64,000 bases of DNA, taken from contig NZ_SDLT01000025.1 in assembly GCF_004522235.1 (NCBI RefSeq), forward strand, positions 84,101 through 148,100, written 5' to 3'. Positions 9,663-17,016 of this stretch are shown one piece after another. Each line of letters starts with the position of its first letter. The stretch's first letter is position 1. The stretch is from Amycolatopsis nivea. Its GTDB lineage: Bacteria > Actinomycetota > Actinomycetes > Mycobacteriales > Pseudonocardiaceae. The notes beneath the pieces are model-generated. The model saw only the letters and a program-made list of their open reading frames with translations. It made no database searches and was not told where the DNA came from. Position numbers and translations under genes: made by a program.

Positions 9663-10660
9663 TTCTTCAGCAGCGGCGCGAACGCCTGGTCCACCGCGTC
9701 CAGCGTCTTCATCGCCGCCCGGTAGGTGGCCGCTTCGGTGTAGCGGAAGGCGAACGTCTTGCCCGCCTTCACCGCGGGAAGTTCCTTCCACAGCGGCGAA
9801 TCGAGCACGTACTTCACCGCGGGCGGCACCGAGCCGTCCGGCTTCACCGAGTAGGTGATCGCGTCCGCCTGCGCGAACGCGGTCGGCAGCTCCTCGATCG
9901 ACGGGTACTCGCTGACGTCCTTCGAACCGCCGCCCTTGACCTTCACCTGGCCGAAGTAGTTCGCGCCGATGTCCTGCGCGACGTTGGTGCCCCAGGAATC
10001 CTTGAACTCGCGCTGGAAGTTGCCCTTCGCGACCTCGCCGTACGCGCCGACGTGCCCCAGTTTCAGCTGCGGCAGCACGGCTTTGTACTTGTCCGCGAGC
10101 TGCTTCGCCTTCGCCTCGTACTCCTGGCGCGCGGCGTCGAACCCGGCCAGCGCGCCGGCCGCGTCGGACTGCTTGCGCGAAAGCTCCCGCCACGCCGACG
10201 GCACCGACGGGCCGATCGCCACGACCGGCGCGATCTCCTGCAGCCGCTTGACGTCGATGTCGGCGAGCACCGGCTTCGGCACGCCGATCACGATCAGGTC
10301 CGGATCGGCCTGCGCGATCGCCTCGTAATTCGTCTCGGCCGCCTGCTCGCCCGCGACCTTCGGCAGCTCGTCGTACTTCTTGCGGTCCTCGGTCGTCATC
10401 ATCGGCAGGCCGCGCTTCCACGTCGAAATCCCGACGAGCGGCGCCTTCGCCTCGAGCAGCGCCGGAACCGCGTAACCGGTCGCGATCACCCGCTTGGGCT
10501 TGACCGGGATCTTGATCTCGCCGTTGTCAGCGGCGAACACGCGGGTCGGGGCGTCGCTCCCGCTGCTGCTCTGCGCGTCGCCGGAACCACAGCCGGCGAC
10601 GACGGTGAGGGCGACCGCGAGGGCAGCGGCGGCGAGACGGGTCTTTCTGGTGACGGTCAT
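9659..10660 (-). CDS. Siderophore-binding lipoprotein (FepB/FecB type)
   Basis: Extracytoplasmic solute-binding protein, 333 aa, anchored to the membrane by lipid. The N-terminus has charged residues, a hydrophobic stretch and a lipobox ending VVAGC near residue 24. The mature protein has the helical-backbone Fe-siderophore binding fold: DPDLIVIG, ANYFGQ, and a C-terminal AFRYTEAATYRAAMKTLD segment. It would capture the ferric siderophore and hand it to the permeases encoded immediately downstream. The 27-nt gap to the SIP gene keeps it in the same operon. Confidence 0.93.
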   Translation of the reverse strand: MTVTRKTRLAAAALAVALTVVAGCGSGDAQSSSGSDAPTRVFAADNGEIKIPVKPKRVIATGYAVPALLEAKAPLVGISTWKRGLPMMTTEDRKKYDELPKVAGEQAAETNYEAIAQADPDLIVIGVPKPVLADIDVKRLQEIAPVVAIGPSVPSAWRELSRKQSDAAGALAGFDAARQEYEAKAKQLADKYKAVLPQLKLGHVGAYGEVAKGNFQREFKDSWGTNVAQDIGANYFGQVKVKGGGSKDVSEYPSIEELPTAFAQADAITYSVKPDGSVPPAVKYVLDSPLWKELPAVKAGKTFAFRYTEAATYRAAMKTLDAVDQAFAPLLKK

Positions 10661-10687
10661 GCGAGGGTCCTTGCTGTTGCTGATGAA

Positions 10688-11542
10688 TCAGTGGTCGTGC
10701 TCGTCGTCGAAGTCCGCGACGCCGCGTTTCCAGTAGCCGGTCACGTCGTAGTCCTCGCGGGCGAGCCCGAGGTCGTCGCGCAGCCAGCGGCGCAGCGGCT
10801 TGATCGCGCCCGCTTCCCCGGCGATCCACGCGTAAAGCCGTTCGCCTTCCGGCACCTTGACTTCGCGCACGGCGTCGGCGAGCATCTCGACGCTGCCCGG
10901 TGCGGCGGTTCCGCGGTGCAGCCAATGGACTTCGACGCCGTCCGGCGCGTCGAGGTCGATCTCCTCGCTCGCGTCGGCGACCTCGGCGAACGCCCAGCCC
11001 GCAGCGGTCCGCGGCAGTTCCTCCAGCCAGCGCGCGAGGGCGGGCAGCGCCGTGATGTCGCCGGCGAGCAGGTAGCGGTCGTAGTTGTGCGGCACGATCA
11101 GCCCGCCCGGCGGACCGGCGACGTGCACGGTCTCGCCCGGCCGCACCGCGCGCGCCCAGTCCGAGCCGAGACCGCCGTCGTGCAGCGCGACGTCGAGGTC
11201 CAGCTCGCCGGACGCCGGGTCGTAGCGGCGGACGGTGTACTCGCGCGAAACCGGCGACGGCTTCGGCCAGCGGAGCATGTCACCGTTCGCCTCGGGCAGC
11301 CGAAGCTCGCCGTCCGCGTCCGGGAAAAGGATCTTCACGTGCTCATCCGGCGAATGCGCCTCGAACCCGGCCGTGCCCGGTCCGCCGAGGGTGACGCGCA
11401 GCAGTCCCGCGCCGACCGCGCTGGTCCGCACGACCTCGGCGCGCCGGATCCGGATGGGGTACGGCACTTTCTCGGCCTGCCGCCCCGCGCGGACCTCCGC
11501 GATCCGGGCGGTGTGGCGGTGCCGGTGGGTATCCCGGCTCAC
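10688..11542 (-). CDS. Siderophore-interacting protein, FAD-dependent ferric reductase (SIP family)
   Basis: Cytosolic flavoprotein of 284 aa that would reduce ferric siderophore after import and release iron. Visible: the flavin-binding motif REYTVRRYD, HVAGPPGGLIVP, the NAD(P)-domain stretch LLAGDITALPALARWLEEL, and the family C-terminal signature DVTGYWKRG, followed by an acidic and His-rich tail (FDDEHDH). The GTG start overlaps the aryl carrier stop (GTGA); the frame stays open further upstream but that part overlaps the carrier gene. Its place between biosynthesis and transport genes supports the role. Confidence 0.93.
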   Translation of the reverse strand: MSRDTHRHRHTARIAEVRAGRQAEKVPYPIRIRRAEVVRTSAVGAGLLRVTLGGPGTAGFEAHSPDEHVKILFPDADGELRLPEANGDMLRWPKPSPVSREYTVRRYDPASGELDLDVALHDGGLGSDWARAVRPGETVHVAGPPGGLIVPHNYDRYLLAGDITALPALARWLEELPRTAAGWAFAEVADASEEIDLDAPDGVEVHWLHRGTAAPGSVEMLADAVREVKVPEGERLYAWIAGEAGAIKPLRRWLRDDLGLAREDYDVTGYWKRGVADFDDEHDH

Positions 11543-11781
11543 TGCGAGCCGCCGGTGAGCAGCTTCGTCCAGTGCCCGAGCCGCGGGTCCTCGGCGAGGT
11601 CGGCGAACTCCAGCTGGGGCGCGCCCGCGCCGCGCCACTTCTCGACCAGGCTCATGATCCGCATCGAATCGAGGCCGAGGTCGGCGAGATCGGTGTCCGG
11701 GGTCAGCTCGTCGAGGCCGCAGCCGAGCAGGTCGGCGACGTCGGCGTTGACCTGCTCGGCAGTCAGTCCGGGGGTGCTCAT
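11539..11781 (-). CDS. Free-standing aryl carrier protein for 2,3-dihydroxybenzoate
   Basis: Small carrier protein of 80 aa. The phosphopantetheine site is Ser39 in DLGLDSMRIM. It would be loaded with DHB by the adjacent DHB-AMP ligase and dock with the starter C domain of the NRPS. In EntB and DhbB this domain is fused to the isochorismatase; here the two are separate genes joined by an ATGA overlap. The C-terminal part (LEFADLAEDPRLGHW) resembles the carrier domain of EntB-like proteins. Confidence 0.9.
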   Translation of the reverse strand: MSTPGLTAEQVNADVADLLGCGLDELTPDTDLADLGLDSMRIMSLVEKWRGAGAPQLEFADLAEDPRLGHWTKLLTGGSQ

Positions 11782-12440
11782 CGAGGTGCTCCTGCGGGAA
11801 TCGGCGCCGACAGCGCGGCGAGCGCGTCGGCGGTGGTGGTGACGACGCCGCAGCGTTGCGCGACGTACTCGCACGCCTGGTCGTGCCGGGAGCGGTCGAA
11901 GTCCGCGACCGCGTCGCTGATCAGGAACGGCCGGACGTCGCGCATGAACGCCTCGACCGCCGTCGTCTGGCAGCCGATGTGCGCGTACACGCCGGTGATC
12001 AGCAACTGGTCGCGGTCGCCGAGCTGCTCGCGGAAAGAGCTGCGCTGGAACGCGCTGTAGCGCCATTTGTCCAGCACGGTGTCGCCCGGCCGCGGAGCCA
12101 GCTCGTCGACGATGTCCGCCGCGCGCGGGTCGTCGTCGATCACCGCGCCGATGCCGTCGCCCCAGAATTCGGTGAGCAGCCCGCGATCGGCGGCGGGCTG
12201 CTTGCCCGGCTGCGCGGTGTAGAACACCGGCATGCCGTAGCTCCGCGCCTTCTCGGCGAGCTCCGCGATGTTCGCCACCATCTCCGGAATCGGCGAACCC
12301 TCGTACGGGGCAAGGAAATACCGCTGGACGTCGTGCACGAGCAAAGCCGCCCGCGCCGGGTCGGGCCGCCACCCGACCCGGCCCGCGGGCAGGTCCGCCG
12401 CCGCCGGCAGCGGGTACGCCCGGATTCTCGGCAGGGACAC
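11778..12440 (-). CDS. Isochorismatase of the DHB pathway
   Basis: Cytosolic hydrolase of 220 aa that converts isochorismate to 2,3-dihydro-2,3-dihydroxybenzoate plus pyruvate. Motifs: the Asp site LLVHDVQRYF, the Lys site VLDKWRYSAF, and the EntB-like stretch GVYAHIGCQTTAVEAFMRD, where the nucleophilic Cys of related amidases is replaced, as in true isochorismatases. Start GTG 12438-12440 has GAGAGG upstream. It lacks the carrier domain of EntB, which is encoded by the next gene. It lies 3 nt after the DHB-AMP ligase gene. Confidence 0.94.
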   Translation of the reverse strand: MSLPRIRAYPLPAAADLPAGRVGWRPDPARAALLVHDVQRYFLAPYEGSPIPEMVANIAELAEKARSYGMPVFYTAQPGKQPAADRGLLTEFWGDGIGAVIDDDPRAADIVDELAPRPGDTVLDKWRYSAFQRSSFREQLGDRDQLLITGVYAHIGCQTTAVEAFMRDVRPFLISDAVADFDRSRHDQACEYVAQRCGVVTTTADALAALSAPIPAGAPR

Positions 12441-12443
12441 GCT

Positions 12444-14045
12444 TCACCTCTCCTTCGCCAGGGCGGCCAGCGCCGCCCGCAGTTCGCGTTTGCTGGTCTT
12501 GCCCACGCCGGTGACCGGGAACTCCCCGACCACCTCCACCAGATCCGGCACCTTGAACGCGGCCACCCCGCGCCCGCGCACGAACCGGCGCAGTTCCGCC
12601 GCGCTGGGCTGCTCCCCGTCCGCCGGAACGACGTACGCACAGGTCCGCTCGCCGAGATACTCGTCCGGCACCGCGACGACGGCGGCGTCGAGCACGCCCG
12701 GATGCGCCATCAGATGGTTCTCGACCTCTTCCGCCGCGACTTTTTCGCCGCCGCGGTTGATCTGTTCCTTCGCCCGCCCCACGACCTCGAGGTGCCCGGA
12801 TTCCTTTTGCCGCACCAAATCGCCGGTGCGGTAAAACCCGTCCTCGGTAAACGCGGTCTTGTTGTGCTCAGCGGCGTTGTAGTACCCGCGAATCGTGTAC
12901 GGCCCGCGCGTAAGCAACGCACCGATTTCACCCGGCTCGACAAGATCGTCCGACTTCGCCAGCGGATCGTCCGGATTCACGACCCGCACCTCGTCGTCCG
13001 GCGAAATCGGCCGCCCCTGGGTGCTGAGCACGAGGTCCGCCGGATCGTCCAGCCGGGTGTAGCAAACGAGCCCCTCCGCCATGCCGAACACCTGCTGCAG
13101 CCGGCACCCCAGCGCCGGACCGATACGTTCCGCGAGTTCCCGGCCGCACTTCGCCCCGCCGACCAGCAGAACGTCCAAAGAGGACAGATCCCGCTCGGTC
13201 CGCGCCGCCGCCTGCACCCAAGCCGCCGCCAACGGCGGAACGACCCCGCTGATCGTGACGCCCTCAGCCTCGATCAACCGAAACGCGGTATCAGCGTCCG
13301 GCCGCGGCGCCATCACCGTGGCCGCCCCCGCATGCAACGCACCGAGCAACCCAGGAGAACTGAGCGGAAAATTATGCGCGACAGGCAACGCCGCGAGATA
13401 CACGCTCTCCTTCTTGAGCCCGCAAATCCGCGCACTCTCCCGCACGCTGTACAGATAATCGTCGTGCGTCCGCGGAATCAGCTTGGGCAACCCAGTGCTT
13501 CCACCGGACAGCTGCAGAAACGCCATCCCCTCCGAATCCGGCTCCGGCAACTCCCGCGGCGCGGTCGCCGCCAACGCCGCGAATTCCGGTTCTCCGACGA
13601 CGAAGACTTTCCGCTGCTGCTGCGCGACTTCCCGTGCCATCTTCGCGTGATCATGCCCAGCATGCTCGCCGACGGTAAGGATCGCTTTCGCGTCGCTCTG
13701 CTCGGCGAAGTGCCGCAACTCGCTGTCCCGATGCGCAGGCAACGCGAACACCGGCACCGCCCCGGCCCGCCACAACCCGAAGACGACCGACACGAACTCC
13801 GGAATATTCGGCAACTGCACGACGACCCGATCGCCCTGCCCGATCCCGCTCGCGACAAACCCGGCGGCCAGCCGATGCGCCCGCTCGTCCACCTCGGCGA
13901 ACGTCCAGCGCTGCCCTTCGCCGACCACCGCCGTGCGGTCCGCGTACGCCTCCTTGAGCGAGGTGAGCAAGGCTCCGAATGTTTGTCCCCGCCAGTACCC
14001 ACTGGCCCGGTACTGCGCTGCGGTTTCCTCTGGCCACAAGCTCAT
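12444..14045 (-). CDS. dhbE: 2,3-dihydroxybenzoate-AMP ligase (DhbE/EntE)
   Basis: Adenylating enzyme of 533 aa that activates DHB with ATP and transfers it to the aryl carrier protein. Motifs: core A3 LQLSGGSTGLPKLI, the substrate-pocket stretch HNFPLSSPGLLG typical of DHB ligases, QVFGMAEGLVCYT (A5), YRTGDLVRQKE (A7) and the catalytic Lys region VTGVGKTSKRELR near the C-terminus. The length is normal for EntE. The start is ATG 14043-14045, giving MSLWPEETAAQYRASG. The 205 bases upstream hold two degenerate copies of this 5' end, each behind its own GTG (see separate entries). Confidence 0.95.
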   Translation of the reverse strand: MSLWPEETAAQYRASGYWRGQTFGALLTSLKEAYADRTAVVGEGQRWTFAEVDERAHRLAAGFVASGIGQGDRVVVQLPNIPEFVSVVFGLWRAGAVPVFALPAHRDSELRHFAEQSDAKAILTVGEHAGHDHAKMAREVAQQQRKVFVVGEPEFAALAATAPRELPEPDSEGMAFLQLSGGSTGLPKLIPRTHDDYLYSVRESARICGLKKESVYLAALPVAHNFPLSSPGLLGALHAGAATVMAPRPDADTAFRLIEAEGVTISGVVPPLAAAWVQAAARTERDLSSLDVLLVGGAKCGRELAERIGPALGCRLQQVFGMAEGLVCYTRLDDPADLVLSTQGRPISPDDEVRVVNPDDPLAKSDDLVEPGEIGALLTRGPYTIRGYYNAAEHNKTAFTEDGFYRTGDLVRQKESGHLEVVGRAKEQINRGGEKVAAEEVENHLMAHPGVLDAAVVAVPDEYLGERTCAYVVPADGEQPSAAELRRFVRGRGVAAFKVPDLVEVVGEFPVTGVGKTSKRELRAALAALAKER

Positions 14046-14119
14046 GCGTCGCCCTCCGCGCTCAGCAACGTCCGGTCTCGTCGACACCCGCTTGCCGCGG
14101 CTTCCAGCCACAAACTCAC
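14042..14119 (-). pseudogene. Second degenerate copy of the dhbE 5' end (25-codon mini-ORF)
   Basis: An open frame of 25 codons starting GTG at 14119 and reading VSLWLEAAASGCRRDRTLLS plus five residues. Its TGA stop overlaps the real dhbE ATG (ATGA). The opening V-S-L-W matches M-S-L-W of DhbE. Its start in turn overlaps the stop of the upstream mini-ORF (GTGA). I read it as a remnant of an imperfect tandem duplication; whether it is translated is unknown. It could pass ribosomes from dhbC to dhbE by coupling. Confidence 0.6.
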
Positions 14120-14255
14120 GCGACTTCCCCGCACACAGTCAGTCCTCGCTGACACCTACTCGCCCGATACCGCGCCGCGGTCTCCTCCGCACCCAGCAAC
14201 GTCCTGCCTCGCCGACATCCGCTCGCCGCCGCTTCCAGCCACAAACTCACGCGAC
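14061..14255. repeat. Imperfect tandem repeat, period 131 bp, between dhbC and dhbE
   Basis: An exact 24-base match occurs at 14101-14124 and 14232-14255, and the flanking sequence (14063 onward versus 14194 onward) aligns at the same 131-base offset with scattered differences. The left part also aligns with the start of the dhbE coding region after a 26-base gap. The repeat creates the two mini-ORFs. Confidence 0.85.
14116..14250 (-). pseudogene. First degenerate copy of the dhbE 5' end (44-codon mini-ORF)
   Basis: An open frame of 44 codons starting GTG at 14250, overlapping the dhbC stop (GTGA). It begins VSLWLEAAASGCRRG and contains EETAARYRASRCQRG, which matches EETAAQYRASGYWRG of genuine DhbE. 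This copy therefore holds more of the original 5' end than the second one. It ends at TGA 14116-14118, overlapping the next mini-ORF start. The GTGA join to dhbC suggests that this was once the position of the dhbE start. Confidence 0.6.
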
Positions 14256-15620
14256 CCCCTCCGCACCGAGCGCACGCAGCAGCGTCCCGAACTTCGCACT
14301 GGTCTCCGCCAATTCCGCCGCCGGATCAGACCCGGCGACGACTCCCGCCCCCGCGAACAACCGCGCGGTCTTGTCGGACACCTCGGCACACCGGATCGTG
14401 ACGACCCATTCACCGTCCCCCGCGAGATCGGTCCACCCGACGAGCCCCGCGTAATACCCGCGATCCTCGGCCTCGAGCCGCGCAATCGTGTCGCGCGCCA
14501 GATCGACCGGCACACCGCACACCGCAGGCGTCGGATGCAACGCCTCAGCCAACTCCAACGACGACGGCCCACCCGCCCCCACGCGCCCGGTGATCCGGGT
14601 AGAAAGGTGCCACATCGTAGGCGTGCCAATCACTTCCGGCTCTTCCGGAACGTCCAGCTCAGTGCAGTAGCGTCCCAACACCTCCGCCACCTGCGCGGCG
14701 ACGAGGGCATGCTCGTTGAGGTCCTTTTCGGACACTCGCAGCTCCGCAATCGCCTGCGCGTCCTGCGCCGGATCCCCCGTCCTCCGCCGCGACCCGGCAA
14801 GCGGATTCGCGGTCACGACGTTCCCCTTGCGAGACACCAGCAACTCCGGACTGGCCCCGACGAGCGTCCGCGGCGCCGGATCCCCAGGCGCACTGACGTC
14901 GACAGCAAAGGCATGCGCCGCAGGATCCGCCACGACGAGGTTACGGAGGAGTTTTCGCACGGATACCCCTTGCCCGCCCACGAGATCCAGCGCCCGGGCG
15001 AGGACGACCTTGCGAAGTTCCCCGTCACCGATGAGATTGACCGCCCGACGGACGCTTTCGGCATAAACCTCGGGCGCTGGCTGCGGGATTACGGTCCAGG
15101 AGGTGGCGGCATCGATGCCGTCGACGCCTGAACCGCTACGCGATCCGGCGACGGCCGCACTCTGGTTCCCATCAGGCTCCACCGCACTGCTCGCCACCTG
15201 CGAACGCCCGCCTGCGTTCCCGCCGAACTCGGCCGCCTGCGAACACTCACCCGCGTCCCCGCCGGACTCCGCCGCATCGCCCACGACCCGCGAACTTTCC
15301 CCCATTCGCAGGCCGCCGTCGCCCGGCATCTCGGCCCGCCGCACCACCGCGGGCACGATCAAGCTGCTCCCGGAATCCGGCCGGAACCCGATCGCCCCCA
15401 CCACGACCGGATTCGCGACCCCCGCCAGCACCGCGGCTTCCAACGCCTCGGCAGCCGCCGCGGCCCGGTTGCCCGTCGTGCCGCGGACGTGCGAGTGCAC
15501 CCCGTCGGCGAGCAGCACCCCGCGGGCCGACGAGTAGTAGAACGACCCCGGCAGGTACGCGGCCAGGAGATCCGCCGCCCGGTGGACCGGCCGCGGACGG
15601 GCCGGAGCAGGTGAGGACAC
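14247..15620 (-). CDS. dhbC: Isochorismate synthase (DhbC/EntC)
   Basis: Cytosolic chorismate-utilising enzyme, about 457 aa, making isochorismate as the first step to DHB. C-terminal motifs are clear: ELRKVVLARALDL, FAVDVS, VGASPELLVSRKGN, NPLAGSRRR, LSTRITGRV, LHPTPAVCGVP and GLVGWTD. I chose GTG 15618-15620 because AAGGG lies about 10 nt upstream; a GTG at 15641 is the alternative. Unusual feature: a Gly/Ala/Ser-rich stretch of about 75 residues (roughly 97-173) sits between the N-terminal domain and the catalytic core and contains a 13-residue tandem repeat. An iron box lies about 80 nt upstream, marking a promoter for dhbC and the genes after it. Confidence 0.93.
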   Translation of the reverse strand: MSSPAPARPRPVHRAADLLAAYLPGSFYYSSARGVLLADGVHSHVRGTTGNRAAAAAEALEAAVLAGVANPVVVGAIGFRPDSGSSLIVPAVVRRAEMPGDGGLRMGESSRVVGDAAESGGDAGECSQAAEFGGNAGGRSQVASSAVEPDGNQSAAVAGSRSGSGVDGIDAATSWTVIPQPAPEVYAESVRRAVNLIGDGELRKVVLARALDLVGGQGVSVRKLLRNLVVADPAAHAFAVDVSAPGDPAPRTLVGASPELLVSRKGNVVTANPLAGSRRRTGDPAQDAQAIAELRVSEKDLNEHALVAAQVAEVLGRYCTELDVPEEPEVIGTPTMWHLSTRITGRVGAGGPSSLELAEALHPTPAVCGVPVDLARDTIARLEAEDRGYYAGLVGWTDLAGDGEWVVTIRCAEVSDKTARLFAGAGVVAGSDPAAELAETSAKFGTLLRALGAEGVA

Positions 15621-15698
15621 GAGGTGAATTCCCTTTCGCACACGCGCAGGCGGCCGAGCCGCCCCGTCCGTTCCTGCACAAGGTCCGGACCTTGACTG

Positions 15699-15717
15699 TT
15701 CGGTTAGCCTAACCTAA
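15699..15717. promoter_or_regulatory. IdeR/DmdR1-type iron box upstream of dhbC
   Basis: The 19-mer TTCGGTTAGCCTAACCTAA matches the consensus TTAGGTTAGGCTAACCTAA at 17 of 19 positions. It lies between the dhbA stop and the dhbC start, as expected for an iron-dependent operator controlling dhbC and the downstream operon. Known IdeR-type repressors bind such boxes with Fe(II). Confidence 0.9.
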
Positions 15718-15772
15718 TGGACAGTAACGTATCCGGACGAAAAGGAAAAGCCGCCCGGCGGATCGACCCGGG

Positions 15773-16927
15773 TCACGCGCGAAGCGTGGCCCCGCCGTCG
15801 ACGTAGAGGTTCTGCATGGTGATGTGCCGGGCCCGGTCGGACGCGAGGAACAGCACCGCGTCCGCGATGTCGGCGGGATCGGCGATCCGCCCGAGCGGAA
15901 TCCCGACGCGGAACTGCTCCGGATTCCCTGCGATAACCCGGTGTTCGCCGGAGTCGTCCGTCCACAGTAGACGTTGCATGTCGGTGTCCGTCGACCCCGG
16001 CGAGACGATGTTGCACCGGATCCCCGACCCGGCGAGCTCCAGCCCGAGACAGCGGGTGAGCATGGTCGCCGCGGCCTTCGAAGCCGCGTAAGCCGCCATC
16101 CCGGTCCGCGGGACACCGGCCGCGTTCGACCCGACGGTGACCAGCGCCCCGCTCCCCCTCGGCTGCATCCTCCGGGAGATCTCGCGCAGCACAGTGAAAA
16201 CCCCGGTCGAGTTGACCGCGAAGGTCGCCGCCCAGTCCTCGTCGCTGGTCTCCCCCACCGACCCGGGCCGCAGCACCCCCGCGACCGAGACCCCGATCCC
16301 GATCGGCCCCAACTCCCGCTCGACGTCCGCCACGACCCGCGCGACCGCCGCCGGATCCCCGACATCCGCCACGAACGGCACCACGTGCCCACCGGCCGAC
16401 GGCTGGACGTCAACCGGCCGCCCGGCGTCGCCAGCCGCGTGAGCCCGCGCCGTATCAACGCCGCCGTCGGCTACCAGCGCAGCGACCACCTCCGCTGCCC
16501 CATCAGCAGAAGTCGGCACTGCACCGCTCGACAAATCCCCTTCAGCCGCAACCCCGGAAGGCCGTGCGCCATCGCCACCCGCCGCCGCAGAACTCCCGGC
16601 GACGTCGCCACCCGCGAGTGTCCCCGCCGGGACACCCCCAGAAACTCGCTCGCCAGCACGCGCCGCGGACGCTTCCACCGCAACAGAAGCCCGCACAGTA
16701 TCTTCACCGGCGCCGGCGTCCGAATCACCTCGGACATCCGCCCGGCCCAGCCCCGCGCCGTAGTCCCGCGCCGCGACCTCCCGCAACCCCTCCTCGTCGA
16801 TGTCCACCGCAGCCACCACGGCACCGGCTCGGGCGAGCGCCCCCACGACGGCCGCCCCGATCCCGCGCGCACCGCCGGTCACCAGCGCGATCCGCCCTTC
16901 GATCCCGGCTCCCGCGTCCCGCGTCAC
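15773..16927 (-). CDS. dhbA: 2,3-dihydro-2,3-dihydroxybenzoate dehydrogenase (DhbA/EntA) with a large internal insertion
   Basis: NAD-dependent short-chain dehydrogenase that oxidises dihydro-DHB to DHB. SDR motifs: TGGARGIGAA near the N-terminus, VSVAGVL in place of NNAG, the catalytic Ser in VTVGSNAAG and YAASK. The C-terminus is DLYVDGG-like (NLYVDGGATLRA). EntA proteins are about 250 aa; this one is 384 because about 110 low-complexity Ala/Gly/Ser residues lie between AAVDIDEEGL and VVPFVADVGD, in a loop after the second strand. GTG 16925-16927 was chosen for its GAGG(T) site 7 nt upstream; GTG 16939 has its GGAGG too close. A second iron box lies 30 nt upstream. Confidence 0.9.
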   Translation of the reverse strand: MTRDAGAGIEGRIALVTGGARGIGAAVVGALARAGAVVAAVDIDEEGLREVAARDYGAGLGRADVRGDSDAGAGEDTVRASVAVEASAARAGERVSGGVPAGTLAGGDVAGSSAAAGGDGARPSGVAAEGDLSSGAVPTSADGAAEVVAALVADGGVDTARAHAAGDAGRPVDVQPSAGGHVVPFVADVGDPAAVARVVADVERELGPIGIGVSVAGVLRPGSVGETSDEDWAATFAVNSTGVFTVLREISRRMQPRGSGALVTVGSNAAGVPRTGMAAYAASKAAATMLTRCLGLELAGSGIRCNIVSPGSTDTDMQRLLWTDDSGEHRVIAGNPEQFRVGIPLGRIADPADIADAVLFLASDRARHITMQNLYVDGGATLRA

Positions 16928-16956
16928 CGCGCACCTCACCCTCCGTCGCCGACTGA

Positions 16957-16975
16957 TTAGGCAAACCTAACCTAA
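16957..16975. promoter_or_regulatory. IdeR/DmdR1-type iron box upstream of dhbA
   Basis: The 19-mer TTAGGCAAACCTAACCTAA matches the iron-box consensus at 15 of 19 positions; the right half is perfect. It lies in the 89-base gap between dhbA and the copper ATPase stop, so it should control dhbA. The left half-site is weaker than in the box before dhbC. Confidence 0.85.
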
Positions 16976-17016
16976 TCGAGTGAGCGTCGGCCAGGGTGAT
17001 CCCGCCCACCCCGGGC

